Shown here piece by piece: positions 1 through 6,346 of a stretch of DNA of 9,574 nt. The stretch lies in assembly GCA_937138955.1 (NCBI GenBank), contig CAKZPJ010000623.1:1-9574 (forward strand), in the 5' to 3' direction. The translations under genes were made by a program, and so were the position numbers. Position 1 is the stretch's first letter. Every line of letters starts with the position of its first letter. Source of the stretch: an uncultured Flammeovirgaceae bacterium (GTDB lineage: Bacteria; Bacteroidota; Bacteroidia; Cytophagales; Cyclobacteriaceae). The notes beneath the pieces are model-generated. The model was not told the DNA's origin. It saw nothing but the letters and a program-made list of their open reading frames with translations, and made no database searches.

Positions 1-443
1 CGCTCTACGCACGGTTGATGCAAAAGGGAGCTCAATTAGTACTAAAAACAGTAGAAGCTATTAGCGAAGATGATTATGCTCTTACTCCGCAAGAAGTAAT
101 TACCGATTTAAAAACCGCTCCGAAAATTCACCGGGATACCTGCCAGATTGATTGGAATCAACCAGCGGAGCAGATTCGTAATTTCGTGCGGGGTCTTTCC
201 CCGTATCCAGCGGCTTGGACTCAGCTTACGCTAACTAATGGAGAAAAGAAGAACTGTAAGATATTTTCGGTAAATGTTGCTGATCAAGAAAAAGCTAATC
301 AAAATCCTGGTGATTTTATTACCGATAATAAGTCATATTTATACATCCAGGCGCAAGATAGCTGGCTAACGGTGGAAGAACTTCAGCTAGAAGGAAAAAG
401 GCGAATGATAGTAGATGAATTTTTACGAGGAACTACGTTATGA
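1..443 (+). CDS. fmt: Methionyl-tRNA formyltransferase, C-terminal part (5' end outside window)
   Basis: This is the last 146 codons of a gene that begins upstream; the frame is open from base 3. Fmt transfers a formyl group from 10-formyl-tetrahydrofolate to the amino group of Met-tRNA(fMet), producing the initiator tRNA in the cytoplasm. The visible part starts with LYARLMQKGAQLVLKTVEAI, which matches the family's linker region after the catalytic Rossmann domain. It then carries the OB-like C-terminal tRNA-binding domain, recognisable by DWNQPAEQIRNFVRGLSPYP and the following AAWT. The catalytic N-terminal domain (SLLP and HxS motifs) lies outside the window. The TGA stop overlaps the folA start in ATGA, so translational coupling is likely. 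The pairing makes sense, because both enzymes handle tetrahydrofolate. A TTG at base 15 is not a real start, as similarity continues upstream of it. Confidence 0.95.
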   Translation, partial: LYARLMQKGAQLVLKTVEAISEDDYALTPQEVITDLKTAPKIHRDTCQIDWNQPAEQIRNFVRGLSPYPAAWTQLTLTNGEKKNCKIFSVNVADQEKANQNPGDFITDNKSYLYIQAQDSWLTVEELQLEGKRRMIVDEFLRGTTL

Positions 444-931
444 TAAAGTCAATTATGGTGGCCCGCTCTGATAACAATGTGATCGGCAAAGATAATGATC
501 TAGTGTGGTACATGCCCGCTGATCTAAAATATTTCAAAGAAACCACCAGTGGCCACTTTGTAGCGATGGGGCGAAAAACCTATCAATCGGTAGATAAACC
601 ACTTCCGGGACGGCTCAATATCATTATTACTCGCCAAAATGATTTTTACCGTGAAAATTGTATTACAACCCACAGTCTGGATGAAGCTCTGGCTTTAGGC
701 AAGCAAAATGGTCAGCAGGAAATGTTCATATTAGGTGGGGCACAAATTTATGAACTTGCCTTAGACGTAGCTGACCGCATTTATCTTACCGAGATTCACG
801 GTGAATTCGAGGGCGATACTTTTTTTCCTGAGATTGACTTAAGCGCTTGGCAGGAAATAAAACGGGAAGATCACAAAGCTGACGAGAAAAATCCTTACCC
901 TTACTCATTTGTAGTGTTAGAGCGGCATTAA
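440..931 (+). CDS. folA: Dihydrofolate reductase
   Basis: The gene encodes 163 residues, the normal length for bacterial type I DHFR, which reduces dihydrofolate to tetrahydrofolate with NADPH. The family signature is at residues 14-33: VIGKDNDLVWYMPADLKYFK. It contains the Met20-loop tryptophan (W23) and the catalytic acid (D28, equivalent to E. coli D27). GRKTY at 44-48 and LPGRLNIIITR at 55-65 form the cofactor-binding strands, and the NADPH glycine pair is in LGGAQIY (98-104). YLTEIHGEFEGDTFFP is the usual C-terminal block. The Pro-Trp of the E. coli enzyme is replaced by Val-Trp, which is common in Bacteroidota. The ATG overlaps the fmt stop by four bases, which fixes the start. The TAA stop shares bases with the stop of the convergent gene on the other strand. 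Confidence 0.97.
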   Translation: MIKSIMVARSDNNVIGKDNDLVWYMPADLKYFKETTSGHFVAMGRKTYQSVDKPLPGRLNIIITRQNDFYRENCITTHSLDEALALGKQNGQQEMFILGGAQIYELALDVADRIYLTEIHGEFEGDTFFPEIDLSAWQEIKREDHKADEKNPYPYSFVVLERH

Positions 932-1182
932 AGCGGATTGCTGCCCAGCTCTTCTATTGCTTGGAATAAGTTCGCTTCCATAATCTCAAATTGCTCTAGT
1001 GCTTTAGCCAGGAAATCACTTTTTACTATTTCCTGAATATCTTCTTCCCCACTAATTTCAAGTTCGGGTACTTTATACGTCTGTTCAACCCACCCTTTTT
1101 CTAGTTTAATCAGGTATTTATTGTTCCAGTAGAAGATGGTGATTTTGCACTGCGCGTGCGGAATTTCCCCAATGACTCGCAT
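928..1182 (-). CDS. Small conserved hypothetical protein (84 aa)
   Basis: The ATG at 1182-1180 gives an 84-residue product beginning MRVIGEIPHAQCKITIFYWN. I prefer this start to the in-frame TTG at 1206, which would add only eight residues (MELNYAVI) and fall inside an inverted repeat. No signal peptide or membrane segment is present, so the protein is probably cytoplasmic. The N-terminal half looks like beta-strands (CKITIFYWNNKYLIKLEKGWVEQTYKV). The C-terminal half is acidic and helical (EEDIQEIVKSDFLAKALEQFEIMEANLFQAIEEL). The sequence resembles short uncharacterised proteins of Cytophagales that begin MRVIGEIPH, but I know of no function and no named domain. The protein-like codon pattern and a stop placed exactly against folA support a real gene. 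It is read alone, convergent to folA and divergent from the operon at 1347. Confidence 0.8.
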   Translation of the reverse strand: MRVIGEIPHAQCKITIFYWNNKYLIKLEKGWVEQTYKVPELEISGEEDIQEIVKSDFLAKALEQFEIMEANLFQAIEELGSNPL

Positions 1183-1196
1183 AATAACTGCATAAT

Positions 1197-1223
1197 TTAA
1201 TTCCAAAAATAGGAATTAATTCC
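1197..1223. repeat. Three alternating copies of an 8-bp half-site (inverted repeats)
   Basis: TTAATTCC at 1197-1204 is followed by a 7-base spacer and its exact inverse GGAATTAA at 1212-1219. The latter overlaps a third copy, TTAATTCC at 1216-1223, so 1212-1223 is a perfect 12-bp palindrome. The block lies 15 bases upstream of the ATG of the small minus-strand gene and about 125 bases upstream of the plus-strand operon. It could be an operator for a dimeric repressor acting on the small gene or on the divergent operon. It could also be a hairpin in the 5' leader of the minus-strand transcript. The arrangement is read directly; the role is inference. Confidence 0.5.
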
Positions 1224-1346
1224 CTCACTGATACAAATCAATCCACCCATCTTATCATAATTTCATTTATTCACTGATTTATTACATTAGCACACAATTG
1301 GATTATATTATTTTTATATGGTACATAACTTATTTTATTTTGTATT
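1224..1346 (+). promoter_or_regulatory. AT-rich upstream region of the six-gene operon
   Basis: This very AT-rich stretch separates the divergent genes and must hold the promoter of the 1347-6346 run. No unambiguous Bacteroidota promoter (TTG at -33, TAnnTTTG at -7) was found. The best partial candidates are TTGGAT at 1298-1303 with TACATA at 1322-1327 (18-base spacing), and TTATTTTG at 1335-1342, which would make the transcript almost leaderless. The exact transcription start is uncertain, and there is no Shine-Dalgarno sequence before the ATG at 1347. Confidence 0.35.
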
Positions 1347-1802
1347 ATGCTAAAAGCATATAAAATATCGCTAATAACTTACTTTTCCATAATTATAGGG
1401 TGCGCTAACTCAGTGACGTTACTAGCCTCTTCTCCGCCTAAGTTGACTTTGGTTTTAAAATCAGATGTGAAGGAAGCCACTAGTTCGCTCTCATCTAATG
1501 CATCTTTTGCTGACTATTCTCATACTTCCTACAAAATTATCCGATCAACCCGTAAGATCAATACAACTCTTGTCCGCAATGGTGCTGATTTGTTGGTTCA
1601 TTTCACTGACCCCAACAATCAAGTAGTTGTGCAGGTATCGGACGTTCAAGGTACTCTTATTAACACTACTAGCCATATTAATATGGAGGCAGGATTCTAC
1701 GAAATTCCAGTGCTTCCTTCCGACAATGAATCGTCACTGTACTTCGTGTCGCTAATTGTTAATCAACAAGCCTACTCATTTCAAGTATCATTTCGACCAT
1801 AA
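1347..1802 (+). CDS. Small exported protein with a sorting-domain-like C-terminus
   Basis: The product has 151 residues. The N-terminus (MLKAYKISLITYFSIIIGCANS) is a hydrophobic export signal. I-I-G-C at 16-19 fits a lipobox, so it may be a lipoprotein anchored at Cys19; cleavage by signal peptidase I near residue 28 (LLASS) is an alternative. Residues 30-75 are Ser/Thr-rich and of low complexity. Residues 76-151 look like a compact beta-sandwich: LLVHFTDPNNQVVVQVSD, QGTLINTT, a turn with AGFYEIPVL, then SLYFVSLIVNQQAYSFQVSF. This order of strands recalls the Ig-like C-terminal domain of type IX secretion cargo (xxDxxGxxV ... GxYxVxV), but the PNP motif and basic end are missing. It is the first gene of the operon, ten bases before the response regulator. 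Its function is unknown; a periplasmic or surface accessory of the polysaccharide system is a guess. Confidence 0.75.
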   Translation: MLKAYKISLITYFSIIIGCANSVTLLASSPPKLTLVLKSDVKEATSSLSSNASFADYSHTSYKIIRSTRKINTTLVRNGADLLVHFTDPNNQVVVQVSDVQGTLINTTSHINMEAGFYEIPVLPSDNESSLYFVSLIVNQQAYSFQVSFRP

Positions 1803-1812
1803 TTAGCCGCTC

Positions 1813-2190
1813 ATGGATACTGCCAAAATACTGATCGCTGAAGACGATGAAGCTTTACTAAATATGATTGCTTTTAAGCTAAGAGGGGAAGGGCTCTCCC
1901 AAATATTCCATGCTTATGATGGCAAACGAGCTAAGCGAATTATTCAGGAAGAGAAGCCTTCAGTAATCATTACTGATATTCTTATGCCTTTTGCCTCTGG
2001 ACTTGAAGTTATTAGTTACGTAAGGTTGGAGCTGAAATACGACCCATTTATTATCGCCTTGTCAGCTATGAATACACCCCAAGCTGAAGCTGAAGCTTAC
2101 GATTTGGGAGCTAATTACTACTTAGCTAAGCCTTTTAATCTACAAGGGCTAGTTGACCAAGTAAAACAGGTAATTCCCGTAGTTTTATGA
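1813..2190 (+). CDS. Single-domain CheY-like response regulator
   Basis: The 125 residues are a complete receiver domain with no output domain. The acidic pocket is E10-D11-D12 (LIAEDDE), the phospho-accepting aspartate is D55 (IITDILMP), the switch hydroxyl is S84 (IIALSAM) and the conserved lysine is K106 (YLAKPF). All residues needed for phosphorylation are therefore present. With no DNA-binding or enzymatic domain, it must act by protein-protein contact, or pass phosphate through an Hpt protein. The candidate partner is the Hpt-like protein at 5981-6346 in the same run. The stop overlaps the next start (ATGA at 2187-2190), so it is probably translationally coupled to the outer-membrane protein. 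No histidine kinase is encoded nearby. The family call is certain; the role in controlling the polysaccharide machinery is inferred from position. Confidence 0.93.
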   Translation: MDTAKILIAEDDEALLNMIAFKLRGEGLSQIFHAYDGKRAKRIIQEEKPSVIITDILMPFASGLEVISYVRLELKYDPFIIALSAMNTPQAEAEAYDLGANYYLAKPFNLQGLVDQVKQVIPVVL

Positions 2191-3404
2191 AAAGACTTAC
2201 CATCCATATTACCCTATTTTTCCTCATACTGGCTACATCGAATCAGCTCTTCTGTCAGTCAATCAATGCTGATAGCTTATACGTTACCGCTCGCTCTCAA
2301 GCTCATATTCAACAATATGATGCGGCAATAGCTAGTTTGCGGGTGTTGTTAGCGAACTACCCCGAGCGGTACGATGCTCACCTTCTACTATGCTCAGTTT
2401 ATAGCTGGGAGCAAAAATTTGAACAAGCACGCTCCGCTTATCAAGTGCTTTTAGAAAAGTACCCTACAGTAGAGGTCTATCGTGGGGCAGGACGAGTAGA
2501 AATGTGGGATGTCGCTTGGGCTGATGCGCTTGCTCTAATTAGCCGAGGGCTGAATAATTACCCCAGGGATACAGTGCTTACATTACTAAAGGCACAAACA
2601 TTAACTGAATTAGGGCGAACTGAAGAAGGGATAACTTTATTGGAAGAGATGCTCCCCTCGCCGCAGGCAGATAGCTTGCTACAGGAACTTCGTCCTCAGA
2701 ACACTAAAAATGCGATTCGGGCCAGTTACTACTATGCAAACTTTAACGAGGTTTTTACGCCTTGGCATATTGGTAGTTTAGAATACGAGCGTCGTACCAA
2801 GCTTGGACCAGTGATCGCACGGCTGAGTCGCGCTCGTATGTTTAATCAAATTGGTCAACAAGCTGAATTAGATTTCTATCCTAAAATTGCTTCTCGCACA
2901 TACGCTTACCTCAATTTTGGAATATCTGACCGAACTGTTTTTCCCAACCTGCGCTGGGGAGGCGAGCTTTTTCAAGGAATTGGTGCAAGTACTGAGATAT
3001 CGGGCGGAATGCGAATGCTGTTTTTTGAACCTACTACTGTACGTATTTATACTGCCCAGATAGGTCACTATGCTGGTTCTCACTGGATTTCTGCTCGGGC
3101 TTTTCTGACGAATATACAAGAAACTAGCAACGCTGCCGGAGCATTTACCTACCGAAAATTTATTCGGCACAGCGATCATTACTTTAGCCTGTATGCTAAT
3201 TATGGAAATGCGCCGATTCAAGTAGTAAGCTTACCAGAAATACTACGGGTAAATACCCAAAGGCTGGGTCTTGACTATAAACACGATTTTTGGCAACGCA
3301 CTCTACTGGTGCGTCTCATGGCTGAATATCAATGGGAGGAATACGTTGAGCTTCGTCAGGTAAACCGCTGGGGAATAGAGTTTGGGTTAGAGAAAAGATT
3401 TTAA
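2187..3404 (+). CDS. TPR plus YaiO-type outer-membrane beta-barrel protein
   Basis: The product has 405 residues. Residues 1-24 (MKRLTIHITLFFLILATSNQ followed by LFCQ) are a Sec signal peptide with the QS-type end common in Bacteroidota. Residues 27-165 are TPR-like helix pairs, for example QYDAAIASLRVLLANYPERYDAHLLL, split around residues 45-70, and KFEQARSAYQVLLEKYP. The pattern YSWEQKFEQAR is typical of YaiO proteins. From about residue 176 the chain becomes alternating amphipathic strands rich in Tyr, Phe and Arg, including FPNLRWGGELFQGIG and TEISGGMRML. It ends in EFGLEKRF with a terminal Phe, as in outer-membrane barrels. The periplasmic TPR plus barrel layout parallels the polysaccharide exporter PgaA. 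With the glycosyltransferase two genes downstream, a role in secreting the polymer through the outer membrane is likely but inferred. It overlaps the response regulator by four bases and lies two bases from the HEAT gene. Confidence 0.88.
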   Translation: MKRLTIHITLFFLILATSNQLFCQSINADSLYVTARSQAHIQQYDAAIASLRVLLANYPERYDAHLLLCSVYSWEQKFEQARSAYQVLLEKYPTVEVYRGAGRVEMWDVAWADALALISRGLNNYPRDTVLTLLKAQTLTELGRTEEGITLLEEMLPSPQADSLLQELRPQNTKNAIRASYYYANFNEVFTPWHIGSLEYERRTKLGPVIARLSRARMFNQIGQQAELDFYPKIASRTYAYLNFGISDRTVFPNLRWGGELFQGIGASTEISGGMRMLFFEPTTVRIYTAQIGHYAGSHWISARAFLTNIQETSNAAGAFTYRKFIRHSDHYFSLYANYGNAPIQVVSLPEILRVNTQRLGLDYKHDFWQRTLLVRLMAEYQWEEYVELRQVNRWGIEFGLEKRF

Positions 3405-3406
3405 TT

Positions 3407-4462
3407 ATGATAGTCGCTATTCAACTAGAAACATTAATATACTCTCACGGACTGCTGTTAGGCATTGCGGCTTTTCTTTTGTCTACTTGCCTTGTTTTAG
3501 TTATAGTACTGTATATACACCGTACTCTTTCTGTAATCAGAGAAAAGAAGAAGAGTGACCTTCAGTTCCGCTATCAATACTTACTGTATGATGCTTTGGT
3601 TGAAACTCAAGCAGAGAATGCTTCAAATAGTTTCCTGGAAGTGGCCTTAGAACTATTTCAGCGTGAGAAGAAACAGAATAAATACCTCGATCCGCAGATT
3701 CTTACCGATATTATTCTTAACCTAAAGAAAAGCCTTACCGGTTCAGCTCAAAACCAACTCCTCAGCTTAGCTCATGCTTTAGAGCTACCTAAGTATTCTT
3801 TAAAGAAGTTGCGAGAGCAGAATACCAGCGCACGTACCCAAGGACTTCATGAAATCAGTGCTATGCAAGTGAATCAGCCAGAGGTAAAAGAAGAAATAAA
3901 ATCTTTACATCCGTCAGACGCCTCGCATATGGCTCAAGAAGTTATTTTAACACTAGCTAAGTTAGAATCAGCCCCTGATTTAGCGTTTTTAAGTAACTTA
4001 GATACGCCACTAAGTGAGTTACTACAAATTCGTTTGCACCATCATTTACGCAGTGTTGATCGGCATTGCCTTCCAAATTTCAGCCAGTGGCTAGATTCTG
4101 AAAATGAAAGTATCATTCTGTTCGCCTTACGTATGATTGCCGAGTTTCAACAGCATTCGGCAGCCCAGTCTGTCCTGCATCAGCTTTCCAATTCATCTCC
4201 CTCAGTTATTACAGAAGCTATCAAGACAGTTGATCAGCTACAACTTGTTGAAGCTATACCTATACTAATGAGTCTGGTTCAGCACGAAGATACAGACGTT
4301 CAATTGGCTAGTTTACAAGCGATTAGCAAATTAGGAAATCATCAACAGACTGCTGGCCTAGACAGTCTTAGCCAACACCCTAACTACTGGGTAAGAAGAG
4401 CTAGCTCGAAGGCAGTTGCTCGACTTCAATCTAATGCAGAAACAACAAAATCGTCGCTTTAA
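3407..4462 (+). CDS. Membrane-anchored HEAT-repeat protein
   Basis: The product has 351 residues. A single membrane segment at about 15-37 (GLLLGIAAFLLSTCLVLVIV) is followed at once by basic residues (REKKK), which places the long C-terminal part in the cytoplasm by the positive-inside rule. Residues 45-225 are alpha-helical without a recognisable family. From about 231 to 340 there are consecutive HEAT-like helix pairs: ESIILFALRMIAEFQQHSAA, SPSVITEAIKTVDQLQLVEA, DTDVQLASLQAISKLGNHQQ and NYWVRRASSKAVARL. HEAT arrays are protein-binding scaffolds. The gene starts two bases after the YaiO stop and ends 18 bases before the glycosyltransferase, so it is probably an inner-membrane partner of the synthase, perhaps the docking surface for the response regulator or Hpt protein. 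That role is inference. No catalytic motif is visible. Confidence 0.85.
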   Translation: MIVAIQLETLIYSHGLLLGIAAFLLSTCLVLVIVLYIHRTLSVIREKKKSDLQFRYQYLLYDALVETQAENASNSFLEVALELFQREKKQNKYLDPQILTDIILNLKKSLTGSAQNQLLSLAHALELPKYSLKKLREQNTSARTQGLHEISAMQVNQPEVKEEIKSLHPSDASHMAQEVILTLAKLESAPDLAFLSNLDTPLSELLQIRLHHHLRSVDRHCLPNFSQWLDSENESIILFALRMIAEFQQHSAAQSVLHQLSNSSPSVITEAIKTVDQLQLVEAIPILMSLVQHEDTDVQLASLQAISKLGNHQQTAGLDSLSQHPNYWVRRASSKAVARLQSNAETTKSSL

Positions 4463-4480
4463 CACCACAAGCAGATTGTT

Positions 4481-5929
4481 ATGAAAGAAATTGCTATTAG
4501 TAGTATCACATATGTTGCTGAGAATCTGATCCTGATTTATGGTCTTATTCTAGCGGGGTTTTCCATTTTTCTCTCTATTGTTGGTCTAACTGAGATTAGA
4601 AAATATCTAAAAAGCAGCCGTTTAGATGATCCACAGGCACTGCTATCCTCACCATTTACCCCAAAAATCTCCCTAATAGTACCAATGTATAACGAAGGGC
4701 AAACCATCATTGATAGTGTGCGTTCGCTTTTATCTCTTCAGTATAATAACTATGAAGTAATTGTAGTGAATGACGGTAGCACCGATGATTCGCTGCGTAA
4801 GATGATTGAATACTTTCAATTAGTACCTACCCACCTAGAAAGTAACTATGAGTTACCTACTGAGAAAGTACGCTGTCTATATAAATCACAGAAAAAGGTT
4901 TTCGGTAAAATTACGGTAATCGATAAAGCGAATGGTGGTAAGGCCGATGCCCTGAATGCCGGACTTAATCACGCTGAAGGTAAATTGGTAGCCACTATGG
5001 ATGCTGACTCTATTATTGCCCCAAATGCTCTGCTCAAAATGGTAAAGCCATTCTTACAAAACTCTAAGCGGGTAATCGCTACGGGTAGTATGGTTCGTAT
5101 TGCTAACTCTTGTACTATTGAAGACGGAAGTTTGGTTAAAATACAGCTACCCAAAGGATGGTTGGCCCGATTTCAGGCACTGGAGTATATTCGCGTATTT
5201 CTTCTCAGCCGATTAGGATGGAGTCGGTTAAATGGGCTACTGATCATTTCAGGAGCATTTGGCTTGTTTGACCGAGAAATTGTGGTAAAATCTGGGGGAT
5301 ACTATACGAGTACTGTCGGTGAAGACATGGAGCTAACGATACGAATGCGTCGCTATATGCACGATAATAATCTATCTTATAAAGTAATTTATATCCCTGA
5401 TCCTTTGTGCTGGACTGAAGCTCCGGGAAGTTTAACGCAGCTTGGCCGACAAAGAAATCGTTGGGCACGAGGTACTGCAGAAACTTTGATCAAACACAGA
5501 AAACTGTTGCTTAACCCCAAATATAAACTGATGGGTTGGTTGAGTTACCCTTACTGGCTATGTTTCGAGTTCTTAGCTCCATTTGTTGAAAGTATTGGCT
5601 TAGCTTACTGCTTAACACTAGCTATATTAGGGCACTTAGATTGGACTAATTTTTTATTCTTTTTAATAATAATTTATTTTTTCTCAGTATTATTATCTTT
5701 GATTGCATTAGTAGCTGAAGAATACTCCTACCACAAGTATCAGCATACATCAGATATGGGAAAGCTAATCTTAACCGCCCTGATGGAACCAATATTTTAT
5801 CATCCTATTGTTTTAGTGAATGCCATAAAGGGAAACTTAGATCTTTTGGTTGGAAAGAAGAGTTGGGGTGACATGCAGCGCCGTGGGTTTACTAAGCATC
5901 AAGAAGAGATACCGAAAAAGGCAGCCTGA
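4481..5929 (+). CDS. Membrane family 2 glycosyltransferase, polysaccharide synthase type
   Basis: The product has 482 residues. An N-terminal membrane helix (about 16-36) precedes a GT-A catalytic domain starting at ISLIVPMYNEG (63-73). The nucleotide-sugar aspartate is D98 in VVNDGSTDDS, the DxD motif is D174-A-D176, the catalytic base region is GEDMEL (E281, D282), and QRNRW (Q324 to W328) is the QxxRW motif of processive synthases such as PgaC, NodC and BcsA. KANGGKADALNAGL (149-162) is also characteristic of the family. At least two further membrane helices follow (about 350-375 and 390-412), with a re-entrant or interfacial stretch near 430-450. This architecture fits a cytoplasmic-face enzyme that elongates and extrudes a beta-linked polymer, possibly of hexose or N-acetylhexosamine units; the donor sugar cannot be told. 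There is no PilZ domain, and no PgaB-like deacetylase gene lies in the window. The family is certain and the product inferred. Confidence 0.93.
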   Translation: MKEIAISSITYVAENLILIYGLILAGFSIFLSIVGLTEIRKYLKSSRLDDPQALLSSPFTPKISLIVPMYNEGQTIIDSVRSLLSLQYNNYEVIVVNDGSTDDSLRKMIEYFQLVPTHLESNYELPTEKVRCLYKSQKKVFGKITVIDKANGGKADALNAGLNHAEGKLVATMDADSIIAPNALLKMVKPFLQNSKRVIATGSMVRIANSCTIEDGSLVKIQLPKGWLARFQALEYIRVFLLSRLGWSRLNGLLIISGAFGLFDREIVVKSGGYYTSTVGEDMELTIRMRRYMHDNNLSYKVIYIPDPLCWTEAPGSLTQLGRQRNRWARGTAETLIKHRKLLLNPKYKLMGWLSYPYWLCFEFLAPFVESIGLAYCLTLAILGHLDWTNFLFFLIIIYFFSVLLSLIALVAEEYSYHKYQHTSDMGKLILTALMEPIFYHPIVLVNAIKGNLDLLVGKKSWGDMQRRGFTKHQEEIPKKAA

Positions 5930-5980
5930 TAATTTTATCTAGCTACCTACTTAATTTATGTCGCTTTACTTTACGTCGCT

Positions 5981-6346
5981 ATGCCAGAAGATTCATTGTA
6001 TCGTAATACAATAGACTATCAGCTATCAAAGATTGCCGAAAACGATCAGGATTTTAAGAAACAGCTAGTAACTATTTATTCCGATTATATGCGGGATATT
6101 CCCGCCTATTTTGCACGCTTGATTGAGCAAGAAGGTTTGACAGGCATAATGGAGTTACAGCATAAGCACAAAACTACTTGCCATATATTAGCCCTTCAAT
6201 CGCTTTCGGATACCTTTGCCGAAGCACAGAGCATATTATCTGAAGAAATAGCTAACAGAGAAATATTATTAAGTGACTGCACTAAAAAAGTTACTACTAT
6301 TTGTCACGATACGCTTACTCAACTTCAAGAAATCACATATCCCTGA
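5981..6346 (+). CDS. Divergent Hpt-like phosphotransfer protein
   Basis: The 121 residues are nearly all helical, with no signal peptide. The length and helix pattern match a single histidine phosphotransfer (Hpt) domain. The best candidate site is H61 in LQHKHKTTCHILAL: H61-x-x-K64 matches the HxxKG core, with Thr instead of Gly at the next position. Many Bacteroidota Hpt proteins also lack this Gly (HKxKP or similar). The preceding helix (QLVTIYSDYMRDIPAYFARL) fits the family pattern of FL...L..L. The protein could relay phosphate between an unlinked hybrid kinase and the receiver encoded at 1813-2190. The gene follows the glycosyltransferase after 51 bases, the widest gap in the run, so it could have some separate expression. 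Its 3' end overlaps the convergent gene by 14 bases. The assignment rests on motif and context and is less certain than its neighbours. Confidence 0.72.
   Translation: MPEDSLYRNTIDYQLSKIAENDQDFKKQLVTIYSDYMRDIPAYFARLIEQEGLTGIMELQHKHKTTCHILALQSLSDTFAEAQSILSEEIANREILLSDCTKKVTTICHDTLTQLQEITYP

Noticed and set aside
1183..1206. TTG start adding eight residues to the small minus-strand protein
   Set aside because: The downstream ATG gives the family-like MRVIGEIPH start, and the TTG falls inside the inverted repeat block.
2868..3221. 117-residue open frame on the minus strand inside the YaiO gene
   Set aside because: It is antisense to a well-supported barrel domain, has no recognisable motif or export signal, and has no start context. 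It is a shadow of the real gene.
5930..5980. Terminator or promoter between the glycosyltransferase and Hpt genes
   Set aside because: No stem-loop with a T-run and no promoter-like pair was found in the 51 bases.
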